Source: Sphingomonas changnyeongensis
GTDB taxonomy: Bacteria; Pseudomonadota; Alphaproteobacteria; Sphingomonadales; Sphingomonadaceae
Direction of reading: 5' to 3'
Assembly (NCBI RefSeq): GCF_009913435.1
Contig: NZ_CP047895.1
Coordinates: forward strand, 1,930,501-1,994,500
DNA: 64,000 bases
In this document: positions 24,282 to 38,056 of the stretch, piece after piece
Layout of the letters: each line of letters opens with the position of its first letter
Numbering within the stretch: the stretch's first letter is position 1
Translations under genes and position numbers: made by a program
Notes under the pieces: generated by a model
What the model saw: only the letters and a program-made list of their open reading frames with translations
Database searches by the model: none
What the model was told of the DNA's origin: nothing

Positions 24282-25655
24282 TCAGGCGGCAGCCTTGCGC
24301 CGTTCCGCCAGTTCCTGGTTGAGCATTTCGGCGAGCAGGAACGCCAGTTCCAGGCTTTGCGCGGCGTTGAGCCGCGGGTCGCAATGCGTGTGGTAGCGGT
24401 CGGCCAGCGACTGTTCGGTCACGTCCACCGCACCGCCCGTGCATTCGGTGACGTTCTGCCCGGTCATTTCGCAGTGGATGCCGCCGCCGAAACTGCCTTC
24501 GGCACGGTGCACGGCGAAGAAGCCGCGCACTTCGGCCAGGATGCGGTCGAATGGCCGCGTCTTGTAGCCATTGGCGGCCTTGACGACATTGCCGTGCATC
24601 GGATCGCAGCTCCAGACCACCGGATGGCCTTCGCGCATGACCGCGCGGATCAGGCGCGGCAGCCCGGCCTCGATCTTGTCATAGCCATAGCGCGTGATGA
24701 GCGTGATCCGCCCCGGCTCGCGCGCCGGGTTGAGCGTGTCGAGCAGCCGCAGCAGCGTATCCGGCTCAAGGCTCGGGCCGCATTTCATGCCGATCGGATT
24801 GCCGATGCCGCGCAGGAACTCGACATGGGCCGAGCCTTCAAAGCGCGTCCGGTCGCCGATCCACAGGAAATGGGCCGAGGTGTTGTACCAGTCCCCGGTC
24901 AGTGAATCCTGCCGCGTCAGCGCCTGCTCATAAGGCAGCAGCAGCGCCTCATGGCTGGTGAAGAACGATGTCCCCTTGAGCTGCGGCACCGTTTCGGGGT
25001 TGATCCCGCACGCGGCCATGAAGTCCAGCGCCTCGCCGATCCGGTCGGCCAGGTCGGTATATTTCTTGGTCCAGGGGCTGCGGCCCATGAAATCATGGGT
25101 CCAGCGATTGACCTGATGCAGATTGGCATAGCCGCCCTGCGCAAAGGCGCGCAGCAGGTTGAGCGTCGCTGCCGACTGGCTGTAGGCGCGCACCATGCGC
25201 TGCGGATCCGGCGTCCGCGCGTCGGGGGTGAAGGCGATGTCGTTGACATTGTCCCCGCGATAGGAGGGCAGGACGACGCCGTTCTGTTCTTCCATGTCGG
25301 CTGAGCGCGGCTTGGCGAACTGCCCGGCCATGCGCCCCAGCTTCACCACCGGCAGCTTGGAGGCGAAGGTCAGCACCACCGCCATCTGCAGGATCACCCG
25401 GAAGGTGTCGCGGATGTTGTTGGGATGGAACTCGGCAAAGCTTTCGGCACAGTCGCCGCCCTGGAGCAGGAACGCCTTGCCCGCGCCGACATCGGCCAGA
25501 TCGCGTTTCAGGTCGCGCGCTTCGCCCGCAAACACCAGCGGCGGAAAGTTGCGCAGCTCCGCCTCCGCTGCGCTGAGCGCCGCCGGGTCGGGATAGGCGG
25601 GGAGCTGACGTGCCTCATATGCGCGCCAGCTGTCGGGACTCCATGTCTGTGCCAT
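24282..25655 (-). CDS. aroG: 3-deoxy-7-phosphoheptulonate (DAHP) synthase, class II
   Basis: First enzyme of the shikimate pathway; condenses phosphoenolpyruvate and erythrose 4-phosphate. 457 residues, plant-like class II type. Visible motifs: N-terminal [20 protein letters not shown], metal-ligand cysteine segment [31 protein letters not shown], and [21 protein letters not shown] 25655 gives the family N-terminus ([10 protein letters not shown]). The gene stands alone with its own terminator and no other aromatic-pathway gene beside it. Confidence 0.97.
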   Translation of the reverse strand: MAQTWSPDSWRAYEARQLPAYPDPAALSAAEAELRNFPPLVFAGEARDLKRDLADVGAGKAFLLQGGDCAESFAEFHPNNIRDTFRVILQMAVVLTFASKLPVVKLGRMAGQFAKPRSADMEEQNGVVLPSYRGDNVNDIAFTPDARTPDPQRMVRAYSQSAATLNLLRAFAQGGYANLHQVNRWTHDFMGRSPWTKKYTDLADRIGEALDFMAACGINPETVPQLKGTSFFTSHEALLLPYEQALTRQDSLTGDWYNTSAHFLWIGDRTRFEGSAHVEFLRGIGNPIGMKCGPSLEPDTLLRLLDTLNPAREPGRITLITRYGYDKIEAGLPRLIRAVMREGHPVVWSCDPMHGNVVKAANGYKTRPFDRILAEVRGFFAVHRAEGSFGGGIHCEMTGQNVTECTGGAVDVTEQSLADRYHTHCDPRLNAAQSLELAFLLAEMLNQELAERRKAAA

Positions 25656-25776
25656 AACGCCAGCCGAGATGCGGGATGCGTCGCCCGATTGCAACCGAAA
25701 GCGGGCTTGGCCCGGCTAAAGCGCGGCTGTGCCCGGCCCGCTATGCCCGGCCTGTCGTCTCTCAGCCTGTCGTTTC

Positions 25777-26742
25777 TCAGGCGCCGGGCACGCCCATCTC
25801 GCGCGCGGCACGCTTCAGATCGGCGGCTGCGCCCGGATTGGCGGCGACCGCGCTGGAAAGAGCTGTTGCCGCTTCCTTCGCCTCGCCCAACTGCATCCGG
25901 CTACGCATCAGCATCACCCAGCGTTCGGGCTGGCGCGGATCGGCGGCGAGCCTGGCGGCAAGGCCGTCGACCATGCCCCGGATCATTGCCTGCTGGGCCG
26001 GATCGGCGGCGATGGCCGCCGCAGCGGGCTGCGCGGCCATCGGCGCAGCTGCAGCGGGCGGGGCAGGCCGGCGCGGCAGCGCCGCCAGCTTTGCCGCGAC
26101 ATCGATGCCGCCCGCCGCAGCCCGGCGGCGGATCGTCGCCTCCAGCTCCGCCGCCCAGGGCGCGTCGGCGGGCGCTTCGGCGAGCAGCGCGAGCCAGTCG
26201 ACCACCGCCCCCTTGGTGTCGCCCGCCTGATCCTTGACCACGGCGGCGAAATAGCGCGCCCGGGCATCACGCGGATCGCGGGCCAAAGCGGCGCGGAAGG
26301 CAGCGGCGGCATCGGCGGGCACCCGTGCACCCGGACCGCCGGCGATCACCAGCGCCTCGCCCAGCGCCGACCACAGATCGGCGCGGTCGGGCGCCAGCCG
26401 CACGGCGCGGCGATAGGCGGTTGCGGCCTCGGCCGGGCGGCCGGTTTCGAAAAACGCCCAGCCGAGCATCGTCCAGCCTTCGACCCGGTCCGGCTCCTCG
26501 CGCAGCCGCGCCTCAAGCCTGGTGATCAGGCTGGGGAGATCAGGGGCAGCGGGCTGGCCGCCCGCGCCCGCCGCGGGTGCCGCAGCGGTGGCGGGCGCAG
26601 CCGGGGCGGGGGACGCAGCCGGGGCCTCCGCCGCGTCCCGATCCCCGGCCTGCCTGCCGGCCCCCACCGCCACCGCGACAAGGGCCAGCCCGGCAGCGGC
26701 GAACAGGGCGATGCGGGTAGGCGGCATGGACAGTCGGGTCAT
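25777..26742 (-). CDS. tetratricopeptide repeat protein, CcmI/CycH-like
   Basis: A 321-residue protein with a short N-terminal membrane anchor (about residues 10-28), an Ala/Pro linker and TPR repeats (DRVEGWTMLGWAFFETGRPA, then DRADLWSALGEALVI and DARARYFAAVVKDQAG). The layout resembles the C-terminal domain of CcmI/CycH, the chaperone for apocytochrome c, which in relatives sits at the end of a cytochrome-c maturation operon. No ccm gene is adjacent here, so the specific role is inferred only from architecture. Confidence 0.72.
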   Translation of the reverse strand: MTRLSMPPTRIALFAAAGLALVAVAVGAGRQAGDRDAAEAPAASPAPAAPATAAAPAAGAGGQPAAPDLPSLITRLEARLREEPDRVEGWTMLGWAFFETGRPAEAATAYRRAVRLAPDRADLWSALGEALVIAGGPGARVPADAAAAFRAALARDPRDARARYFAAVVKDQAGDTKGAVVDWLALLAEAPADAPWAAELEATIRRRAAAGGIDVAAKLAALPRRPAPPAAAAPMAAQPAAAAIAADPAQQAMIRGMVDGLAARLAADPRQPERWVMLMRSRMQLGEAKEAATALSSAVAANPGAAADLKRAAREMGVPGA

Positions 26743-26791
26743 GCCCCGACTGTCGGGCTTTCCCCGGCGGCTGTCCAGCCCGGCTGCCGGG

Positions 26792-29209
26792 TCAGAAGCG
26801 GCTGGACAGCGTCAGGCCATAGGTGCGCGGATCGCCGGGCTGGCCGACCACCAGCCCGGTATTGCCCGGCTGGGTGGCCAGCAGCTCGAAATAATCGGTG
26901 TCGAATGCGTTCCTGACCCAGACGAACAGATGCCATTTCTGGTCATCGGTGCGGAAGCCCGCGCGCAGATTGGTGAGCGCATAGCCGGCGACATCGGTGA
27001 GCACCGAGCGTGACGGGTTCGACGAGAAACGCGACCGCGCATTGCCGTCCACGCCCAGATAGGCCTCACCGCTCAGGCCGAACAGCGTCGCCGGCAGCCG
27101 GTATTCACCGCCATAGGAGGCCGCGAGCCGCGACACGCCGGGCAGCCACTGCCCCGACACGTCGCAATTGGCCGGGCTTGGGCCACCCGGCGTGCCGGCA
27201 GGGGCGGCGGGGCTGGCGGCGGTCGCCGCGCTGCCGCCGGCCAGTTCGGGCGGGCAGGGCGCGTCGACAAAGCGCACATAGCGGGCATCGGTCAGCGCGA
27301 CATTGGCGTAAAGGCTGAGCCGCGCCGACGGGCGGGCGGCCAGATCGGCCTCGATCCCGCGCACCCGGACCTTGCCGGCATTGGCAAGATAGCCGCGCAG
27401 CACGCCGAGCTGGCCGTTGATGACGGTCGCCTGATAGTCGCGGATCGCCGTCTGGAACGCGGCAAGGTTGAGGGTCAGGCGGCGGTTGAAGAACTGGCTT
27501 TTGAGGCCGATTTCGACATGATCGACGCGTTCGGGCTTCACGGTCGCCGCCGACTGGATCGGCGTGTTCGCCGCATCGAGCGGCAGGCCCGACAGGTTGA
27601 TGCCGCCCGATTTGAAGCTGCGCGCATAGGTGGCGTAGCTCAGAATATCGGGCGCGAGATCGAGGCTGAGGGTCAGGTCGCCCGACAGGTTCCAGTCGGA
27701 AAAGCGCGCGCGGTAGCTTTGCGGGGCAAGCACCGAACGCTGGTCGGCATTGAGCACCGTCGATCCGCTGCCCGTCGTCACCGTCGCGACATAGGATCCG
27801 GTTTTCCTGTCATGGTTGATCCGGACACCGGGCTGGATGCGCAGCCTGTCGGTCACCCGCCAGGTCAGCTGGCCAAAGGCGGCGGCGCTGGTGTTGGAAA
27901 AATCAATGTCGTTGCGCGACGTCAGCCCGGCGAGCACCGCCGGATTGTTCGCATTGGCGCTGGCGGGGTTGAGCAGCCAGCGCGACGCTGCCGCGCCCTG
28001 CACCTGCAGACCGTCGGTATGGATGGTCTGGTGAAAGCCGAACAGGCCGATCACATAATCGATGCGGTTGTTGCCAGTCGACGCATAGCGGATTTCCTGC
28101 GTCCATTGCCGCTGGCGCGACGGATTGGCCGATACGGTTGTGATCGGCAGGCCGGTAAAGTCGCGGTCATTGGACGGCCCCCAGTTCCAGTAACGCCATG
28201 CCGTGACCGATGTCAGCTCGCCCGGCCCGACATCCGCGGTGACGCGCAGCGACAGGCCGCCCAGTTCCTGAAACGCCCGGAGCGGGGTGTCGAGATCGGT
28301 CAGCCGGTCGAACGGATCGGTGCTGGGCGGGCGATAGCCGAAGGCGGCGGCCAGCGCGTCATATTGCCGGTTGAGCGGCCGCTGGGTGCGGCCGACCCGC
28401 GCATAGATCTGCGCGCAGCAGTTCGGATCCTGGCGGCTATAGTCGCCGGTCAGGTTGATCTCGATCGCCTCGGTCGCCTTCAGCAGGAACTGGGCGCGCA
28501 GCCCCAGATTGTCGAGCTCGTTGACGCGGCTCTGGGTGCGGACGTTGAAGATGGTGCCGCGCCGGCGGGTCGACGACACGGCAAGGCTGGCGGCCAGCCG
28601 GTCGGCGATCAGCGGTCCCGAAACCGAGCCGCGCGCCTGGACGAAACCCAGATTGCCGACGCTGATCTCCCCCCGCCCCTCGGCGGTGAAGGAGGGCGCG
28701 CGGGTGGTGATCGCGATCGCCCCGGCGGTCGTGTTCTTGCCATAGAGCGTGCCCTGCGGCCCGCGCAGCACCTCGATCCGCTCGACATCGACGAAATCGA
28801 ACGTCGCCGCCGCGATGCGGCTGAAATAGACCTGATCGACATAGATGCCGACCCCCTGTTCGATCCCGTCATTGGTCAGGCCGAACGGCGCGCCGAGGCC
28901 GCGGATATTGGCGGCCGAGTTGCGCGGGTTGGTCGAGAAGAACTGGAAACTCGGCAGCAGCTGCTGCAACCGGCCGATATTGTTGTTGCCGGTCTGGTCG
29001 AGCGTTGCGGAATCGAGCACCGACACGGCAAGCGGCACATCCTGCACCCCTTCCTCGCGGCGGCGCGCGGTGACCACGACGACATCGCCCTGCGCCTGAT
29101 CGTCAATGTCGGTGTCGGCGGCCGCCAATACCGCCGCGTCGGCGGCGGGTGCCGGAATGGGACCGGCAGAGGCGAGCAGCAGCGCGGCCGGAATGGTCGG
29201 ATAAGGCAT
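26792..29209 (-). CDS. TonB-dependent receptor
   Basis: Outer-membrane gated channel for a siderophore or other scarce substrate, driven by TonB-ExbBD. 805 residues: signal peptide (MPYPTIPAALLLASAGPIP), TonB-box-like VVVVTARRREEGVQDVPLAV, plug domain (VERIEVLRGPQGTLYGKNTT) and a 22-strand-type barrel ending in phenylalanine (GLTLSSRF). An internal pair CC and a Cys-rich loop near residue 640 may form disulfides. ATG 29209 gives the best signal peptide; 29251 is an in-frame alternative. The substrate cannot be read from the neighbours. Confidence 0.93.
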   Translation of the reverse strand: MPYPTIPAALLLASAGPIPAPAADAAVLAAADTDIDDQAQGDVVVVTARRREEGVQDVPLAVSVLDSATLDQTGNNNIGRLQQLLPSFQFFSTNPRNSAANIRGLGAPFGLTNDGIEQGVGIYVDQVYFSRIAAATFDFVDVERIEVLRGPQGTLYGKNTTAGAIAITTRAPSFTAEGRGEISVGNLGFVQARGSVSGPLIADRLAASLAVSSTRRRGTIFNVRTQSRVNELDNLGLRAQFLLKATEAIEINLTGDYSRQDPNCCAQIYARVGRTQRPLNRQYDALAAAFGYRPPSTDPFDRLTDLDTPLRAFQELGGLSLRVTADVGPGELTSVTAWRYWNWGPSNDRDFTGLPITTVSANPSRQRQWTQEIRYASTGNNRIDYVIGLFGFHQTIHTDGLQVQGAAASRWLLNPASANANNPAVLAGLTSRNDIDFSNTSAAAFGQLTWRVTDRLRIQPGVRINHDRKTGSYVATVTTGSGSTVLNADQRSVLAPQSYRARFSDWNLSGDLTLSLDLAPDILSYATYARSFKSGGINLSGLPLDAANTPIQSAATVKPERVDHVEIGLKSQFFNRRLTLNLAAFQTAIRDYQATVINGQLGVLRGYLANAGKVRVRGIEADLAARPSARLSLYANVALTDARYVRFVDAPCPPELAGGSAATAASPAAPAGTPGGPSPANCDVSGQWLPGVSRLAASYGGEYRLPATLFGLSGEAYLGVDGNARSRFSSNPSRSVLTDVAGYALTNLRAGFRTDDQKWHLFVWVRNAFDTDYFELLATQPGNTGLVVGQPGDPRTYGLTLSSRF

Positions 29210-29312
29210 GACGAACGATCCCCGTTTGGAGTGGGGATTATTCTCAATCAATGAAGTAGACTAAACAGCCTTATTCTTCATGCCCGCCAAGCGCGGCTTG
29301 TGGCGTGCGTTG

Positions 29313-30113
29313 TCAGGCCCGGCGCTGCTGGTTCAGCACCTCATAGGCCATCACCGCGGTCGCCACGGCGGCGTTCAGGCTGTCGGCCTTGCCGCGCATC
29401 GGCATTTTGACGCGGATATCGCAGGCCTCCTCATAGGCGGCAGGAAGGCCCTGCGCCTCGTTGCCGACCAGGATGAAGGTCGGCGCGGGATAATGTGCCG
29501 CCTGATAATCGGTGTCGGTGCGCAGGCTGAGTGCGGCAAGCGTGCCCGGCCCGGCGCGCAGCCAGGCCAGGAAATCATCCCAGCGCGTGATGCTGATCGT
29601 CTGGGTGAACAGCGCGCCCATCGACGCGCGCACCGCCTCGACCGAAAAGGGATCGACACAGTCATCGACCAGGATCAGCCCGCCCGCGCCCACCGCATCG
29701 CCGGTGCGCAGGATGGTGCCGAGATTGCCGGGATCGCGCAGCGCCTGGGCGACGATCCAGATCGGCGCCGCCGTCCGGTCGAGCGCGGCAAGCGGGGTCA
29801 GCCGGTCGCGATAGACGCCGATCAGCGTCTGCGGATTGTCCTTACCCGACAGCTTGGACAGGATGTCGGCGCTGGTTTCGATCACGTCGCCGCCCGCCGC
29901 CTCGGTCGCGGCGATGAGCGTGCGCGCCAGCGGATGGGCGGCGCCTTCGGGGGCGAGGAACAGCATTTCGGGCAGCACGCCCATGTCGCGCGCCTCGGTC
30001 AGGATCCGCAGCCCTTCGGCCAGGAACAGCCCTTCACGGCGGCGATGCTTCTTGTCGCGCAGCGACCGCACCCGCTTGACCAGCGGATTGGAAAAGCCGG
30101 TGATCTGGCGCAC
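29313..30113 (-). CDS. TrmH family (SpoU) RNA methyltransferase
   Basis: Predicted SAM-dependent 2'-O-ribose methyltransferase with the trefoil-knot SPOUT fold. 266 residues, starting at GTG 30113. The N-terminal substrate-binding domain (NPLVKRVRSLRDKKHRRREG) is followed by motif 1 (VAQALRDPGNLGTILRTGDA), motif 2 (ILVGNEAQGL) and motif 3 (MPMRGKADSLNAAVATAVMAYE). Target RNA unknown; rRNA or tRNA. It starts nine bases after the HPr stop and probably ends the operon. Confidence 0.92.
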   Translation of the reverse strand: MRQITGFSNPLVKRVRSLRDKKHRRREGLFLAEGLRILTEARDMGVLPEMLFLAPEGAAHPLARTLIAATEAAGGDVIETSADILSKLSGKDNPQTLIGVYRDRLTPLAALDRTAAPIWIVAQALRDPGNLGTILRTGDAVGAGGLILVDDCVDPFSVEAVRASMGALFTQTISITRWDDFLAWLRAGPGTLAALSLRTDTDYQAAHYPAPTFILVGNEAQGLPAAYEEACDIRVKMPMRGKADSLNAAVATAVMAYEVLNQQRRA

Positions 30114-30122
30114 GCTGACCGC

Positions 30123-30395
30123 TCAGTCCTCGCCGAATTTGCCCTCGACCAGCGCGACCAGCTGGGCAAGGGCGGCCTCGGCCTCGTCGCCGGCGGCGCT
30201 GATCGTCACCTGATCGCCCATCGCCGCGCCCAGCATCATCAGCCCCATGATCGACGTGCCGGTGACGGCCGCGCCGTCCTTCGCCACCTCGATCCGGGCG
30301 GTGAGCGCGCTGGCCATGGTCACGAATTTGGCGCTGGCGCGGGCATGAAGGCCGCGCCGGTTGGTGATGGTGACGGTGCGCGAAACGGTCGTCAC
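30123..30395 (-). CDS. HPr phosphocarrier protein (PTS)
   Basis: 90 residues. The phospho-accepting histidine is His17 in RRGLHARAS, and Ser48 in GTSIMGLMML matches the site that HPr kinase phosphorylates. In alphaproteobacteria such HPr works in a regulatory PTS rather than sugar uptake. It starts at GTG 30395 and overlaps the EIIA stop by four bases (GTGA). No enzyme I gene is in the window. Confidence 0.96.
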   Translation of the reverse strand: MTTVSRTVTITNRRGLHARASAKFVTMASALTARIEVAKDGAAVTGTSIMGLMMLGAAMGDQVTISAAGDEAEAALAQLVALVEGKFGED

Positions 30396-30796
30396 GCCGC
30401 CTCGCCCAGCACTTCGGATGCAACCGAGATATATTTGCGCCCCGCCTCGCGCGCGGCGGCGACGGCGTCCTTGACGCCCATGGTGCGGCGCGCGCCTTCC
30501 AGCCGGATCAGCATCGGCAGGTTGATGCCGGCGATCACCTCGACCCGCCCGGGCACCATCAGCGAGATGGCGAGGTTGGACGGCGTGCCGCCGAACAGGT
30601 CGGTCAGCACGATCACGCCGCGCCCGGCATCGACCGCCTTGATCGCCTTGGCAATATCGGCCCGGCGCAGCTCCATATCGTCATCAGGACCGATGCAGAT
30701 CGCCTCGACCGCGCCCTGCGGGCCGACGACATGCTCCATCGCCACGACGAATTCCGCCGCCAGCCGTCCATGGGTCACCAGCACCAGTCCGATCAT
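30392..30796 (-). CDS. PTS mannose-type IIA component (EIIA)
   Basis: 134 residues of the EIIA-Man family. The phosphorylated histidine is His9 (LVLVTHGRLA); the conserved LTDLFGGTPSNLA region and GINLPMLIRL follow. In this gene order (HprK, EIIA, HPr) the protein is a regulatory phosphate acceptor, not part of a transporter; no EIIB/C genes are present. Located 34 bp after rapZ. Confidence 0.95.
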   Translation of the reverse strand: MIGLVLVTHGRLAAEFVVAMEHVVGPQGAVEAICIGPDDDMELRRADIAKAIKAVDAGRGVIVLTDLFGGTPSNLAISLMVPGRVEVIAGINLPMLIRLEGARRTMGVKDAVAAAREAGRKYISVASEVLGEAA

Positions 30797-30830
30797 CTCA
30801 GTCTTTCGAGTCCTTCAAGCCGGCTGCCGA

Positions 30831-31754
30831 TCAGGCCGGTGCCGGCGGCCCTTCAAGCGCATCCTGGGGGGGTGTCGCAAGATCCCGGTGCGATACCGTG
30901 AGACAAAAACCCTGATCGCGCAACCGCCGCGCCATTTCCTCGGCGACATGGACCGAGCGGTGACGCCCGCCGGTGCAGCCAAAGGCAATCGCCAGATACG
31001 CCTTGCCGCTGGCGATATGGCGCGGAACCATCGTCAGCAGCAGCGATTCGATCTGCGCCAGCGACACGTCATGCGCCGGATCGGCGGCGACATAGTCGGC
31101 GACCGGTCGGTCCAGCCCGGTCAGCGGCTTCAGCACCCGGTCCCAGTGCGGATTGCGCAGATAGCGCATGTCGAACACCAGATCGGCGTCGCGCGGCAGC
31201 CCGCGGGCAAAGCCGAACGACATCACCGAGATCACCGTGCGCGCGCCGCCCGCCGGGGCGAAGCGGCGGCGGATCTGGTCCTGCAGGTCGGCGCGGCTGA
31301 GCGCGGTGGTGTCGATCAGCTGGTCGGCGGCGGCGCGCAGCGGCTGCAGCAGTTCGGTCTCGCGGGCGATGCCGTCGCGCGCCGGGCGGTCGGGGGCAAG
31401 CGGATGCCGCCGCCGCGTCTCGTCATAGCGCCGCGCCAGTTCATCGGTGCCGCAGTCGAGGAACAGCGTCTCGACCTCGAACGGGGCCTCGGCCCGCAGC
31501 CGCGCCGCGCGGGTCGCCATGCGCGCGGCGTCAAAGCCGCGGGTGCGGGTGTCGATGCCGATGGCGAGCGGGCGGTGCTCGTCCATCACCGCATCGGATG
31601 GTGCCATGGTCAGCAGCCGGTCAATGAGCGGCAGGGGCATGTTGTCGACCACCTCCCACCCCGCATCCTCCAGCGTGTCGAGCGCCGTCGAGCGTCCCGC
31701 GCCCGACAGGCCGGTGACGAGCAGCAGCCGCGCGGGGTTGATCCGCCCGCTCAT
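30831..31754 (-). CDS. rapZ: RNase adapter protein RapZ, P-loop lysine replaced by arginine
   Basis: A 307-residue RapZ/YvcJ-type protein with an N-terminal P-loop domain and the C-terminal domain that in E. coli binds glucosamine-6-phosphate and steers small-RNA decay. The C-terminal signature AFGCTGGRHRSVHVAEEMA and the central VMSFGFARGLPRDADLVFDMR are intact. The P-loop reads GLSGAGRST (residues 15-23), with Arg where Lys is usual, which may weaken nucleotide binding. Its ATG overlaps the hprK stop (ATGA). Confidence 0.95.
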   Translation of the reverse strand: MSGRINPARLLLVTGLSGAGRSTALDTLEDAGWEVVDNMPLPLIDRLLTMAPSDAVMDEHRPLAIGIDTRTRGFDAARMATRAARLRAEAPFEVETLFLDCGTDELARRYDETRRRHPLAPDRPARDGIARETELLQPLRAAADQLIDTTALSRADLQDQIRRRFAPAGGARTVISVMSFGFARGLPRDADLVFDMRYLRNPHWDRVLKPLTGLDRPVADYVAADPAHDVSLAQIESLLLTMVPRHIASGKAYLAIAFGCTGGRHRSVHVAEEMARRLRDQGFCLTVSHRDLATPPQDALEGPPAPA

Positions 31755-32210
31755 GCGCCGGCCCCGGCTGCCAGGTCGGCCAGCGCCAGCTCGACCTTGA
31801 TCGGCGCGCTCGCCTCGAACGGGGCAAGGGCGATGACCGGCAGGTCAACGCCGGCCACCTCGCGGTGGATGGCGGGGGGCGGCATGCGCTCCGGCGGCGC
31901 GGCAAGGTCGATCAGCATCGCAACAGGCATATCAGTGATATAGGCGATCCGGCGGATGCCGAGGCCGCGCACCTCGATCATCCCGGCAATCTGCGCCGGC
32001 GGGGCGGCGAACAGCCGCTGTCCGCGCCGGTCGAGCAGCACCTGATCGTCGCTGACCAGCACCGCCCCCGGTCGATCAGCCGCAGCGCCAGATCGGATTT
32101 GCCGCTGCCCGAGGGGCCGGAGAGCAGCACCGCCCGCCCGCCGATCGCGACGCAGCTGGCATGGATGCGCGCGGGGGCGGGGGAGGGTGAGAGGGAGGGG
32201 GCGGCCCCGG

Positions 32211-32214
<4 letters not shown>
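31751..32214 (-). CDS. hprK: HPr kinase/phosphorylase HprK, short alphaproteobacterial type (frameshifted by one missing G)
   Basis: Kinase/phosphorylase that acts on a serine of HPr. The N-terminal part has the P-loop GPSGSGKSD (residues 33-41). The frame then breaks at five C on the plus strand (32065-32069), and the rest (VLVSDDQVLLDRRGQRLFA, EVRGLGIRRIAY) continues in another frame. Adding one base yields one 154-residue protein, the usual length of the short alphaproteobacterial enzyme. ATGA-type overlaps link it to chvG upstream and rapZ downstream, which argues for one working operon. Confidence 0.9.
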
Positions 32215-36192
<3,978 letters not shown>

Positions 36193-36198
36193 CCGCCG

Positions 36199-37377
36199 AT
36201 GACGCCGGCCGCGCGCGTCGAGGCGGCGATCCAGCTGCTTGACCTGATCATCGCCGCCGCGCGCGATCAGGGGCCGGCTGCCGACACGATCATCGCCGGC
36301 TGGCTGAAGGCGCGGCGCTATGCCGGGTCGCAGGACCGGCGGGCGATCCGCGCGCTGGTTTATGATGCGGTGCGGCTGTGCGGCGAACGGCCCGAAAGCG
36401 GCCGCGCGGCGATGCTGGCGCTGGCAGACATGCGGCCGGACCTTGCCGCCCTGTTCGACGGATCGCCGCACGGCCCGGCCCCGGTCGCGGCGGGCGAAGC
36501 AGCGGCTGCGCCCGGCCTGGCCCCGGCCTGGCTCGAAGCGATGCTCGGCCATGTCGATATCGCCGCGCTGCTTGGCCGCGCGCCGCTCGACCTCCGGGTC
36601 AACCGGCTGAAGACCGACCGGGCGGCGGCGATGCGGGCGCTGGGCGCGGGCCAGCCGACGCCGTTCGCGCCCGACGGGCTGCGGATCGACCCGCCGATCG
36701 CGGTCGAGGCGCATCCGGCGTTCCGCGACGGCTGGATCGAGGTGCAGGACGAGGGCAGCCAGCTGATCGCGCTGGCCTGTGCCGCCCGCGCCGGCCAGAC
36801 GGTGATCGATCTGTGCGCCGGGGCCGGGGGCAAGACGCTGGCGCTCGCCGCCGACATGGGCGGGCCGTCATCCGGCCGGCTGATCGCCTGCGACACCGAC
36901 CGGGCGCGGCTCAGCCGGCTTGCGCCGCGCGCGATCCGCGCCGGGGCGGGCGGCATCGAAACCCGGCTGCTCGGCGGCGGGCGCGAGGCCGAGGCGCTGG
37001 GCGATCTCGCCGCGGGTGCGGATATCGTGCTGATCGACGCGCCCTGTTCGGGCGTCGGCACCTGGCGGCGCAACCCCGAGGCGCGCTGGCGGCTGACGCC
37101 GCAGCGGCTGGCGCGGCTGGCGGACATTCAGGCGCGGCTGCTCGATCTCGGCGCGGCTTTGGTGCGGCCGGGCGGGGCGATCGTCTATGCCGTGTGCTCG
37201 GTGCTCGATGCCGAGGGCGCGGACCAGCTTGCCGGCTTTTGCGCGCGCCATCCGGACTTTGCCGTTAAGCGGCCCTTCATCGCGCCCGGCGAAGATCGCG
37301 GCGGTGGCGTCCTGCTCTCACCGGGGCGGGACGGCACCGACGGGTTTTTCGTCGCGAGGCTGGAACGGGCGTGCTAG
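36199..37377 (+). CDS. RsmB/NOP family SAM-dependent RNA cytosine methyltransferase
   Basis: Predicted 5-methylcytosine RNA methyltransferase. 392 residues: an N-terminal NusB-like helical region, then the catalytic domain with SAM motif ([20 protein letters not shown]), motif [21 protein letters not shown], and motif VI cysteine in [13 protein letters not shown] (the nucleophile). [11 protein letters not shown] is a family hallmark. The target base, rRNA or tRNA, cannot be decided. It starts six bases after guaB. Confidence 0.92.
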   Translation: MTPAARVEAAIQLLDLIIAAARDQGPAADTIIAGWLKARRYAGSQDRRAIRALVYDAVRLCGERPESGRAAMLALADMRPDLAALFDGSPHGPAPVAAGEAAAAPGLAPAWLEAMLGHVDIAALLGRAPLDLRVNRLKTDRAAAMRALGAGQPTPFAPDGLRIDPPIAVEAHPAFRDGWIEVQDEGSQLIALACAARAGQTVIDLCAGAGGKTLALAADMGGPSSGRLIACDTDRARLSRLAPRAIRAGAGGIETRLLGGGREAEALGDLAAGADIVLIDAPCSGVGTWRRNPEARWRLTPQRLARLADIQARLLDLGAALVRPGGAIVYAVCSVLDAEGADQLAGFCARHPDFAVKRPFIAPGEDRGGGVLLSPGRDGTDGFFVARLERAC

Positions 37378-37409
37378 AAAGACCGACCCGACTGATTTGG
37401 GAGAAGATC

Positions 37410-37937
37410 ATGCGTTACGCGCCCTTTGCCATTGTCGCCGCTCTCGGCCTTGCCGCAGTTTCGACCATGGTTCAGGGCCAGAAGCGCGATGCCGATATCG
37501 ATCCCCGGTCGCTGCAATTGCTGGCCGAGGCGCGGGCGAAGCTCGACAAGGGTGAGCGGTCGCCGGCCATCGACGCGCTGGAAACGGCGCTGGCCGTCGA
37601 TCCGCGCAACCGGGGCGCGTTCGTGGCGCTGGGCGACGCGGCCCGCGCCGAGGGGCTGCCGGGCAAGGCGGTGCGCTTCTACCGCGAGGCGCTGGAGCTG
37701 GAGCCGGACGATGTCGCCGCGCTGGCCGGGCAGGGCGATGCGCTGGTCCAGAAGGGCGCAGTCACGAAGGCGCGCGAGAATCTGGCGCGGATCAAGCGGT
37801 TGTGCGCCGATCCCTGCCCGCAGGCGGTGACGCTCGCAGCAGTGATCGACAAGGGGCCGCCGCCCGCCGTCCAGTCTGCCGAGGCCAGCCCGAAGCTGCC
37901 CGGCGCCGTCGAGGATGCCAAGCCGCAGCCGCAATGA
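37410..37937 (+). CDS. exported tetratricopeptide repeat protein
   Basis: A 175-residue protein with a signal peptide or anchor ([18 protein letters not shown]) and two to three TPR units ([20 protein letters not shown], then [19 protein letters not shown] and [20 protein letters not shown]). Two cysteines lie close together (LCADPC). The C-terminus is Pro/Ala-rich. Probably a periplasmic scaffold; partners unknown. GGGAGA precedes ATG 37410. Confidence 0.82.
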   Translation: MRYAPFAIVAALGLAAVSTMVQGQKRDADIDPRSLQLLAEARAKLDKGERSPAIDALETALAVDPRNRGAFVALGDAARAEGLPGKAVRFYREALELEPDDVAALAGQGDALVQKGAVTKARENLARIKRLCADPCPQAVTLAAVIDKGPPPAVQSAEASPKLPGAVEDAKPQPQ

Positions 37938-38056
37938 TTCCGGCCGCGGGCCGTGCGCCGCGCCCCGGGGCGCGTTGCCGCCCAAGGCATAGGCCGCGCG
38001 GTGCAAACCCCTGCGGACTGGGCCGAAACCGGCTCGCAGTGAGGCATTGAGCTGAC

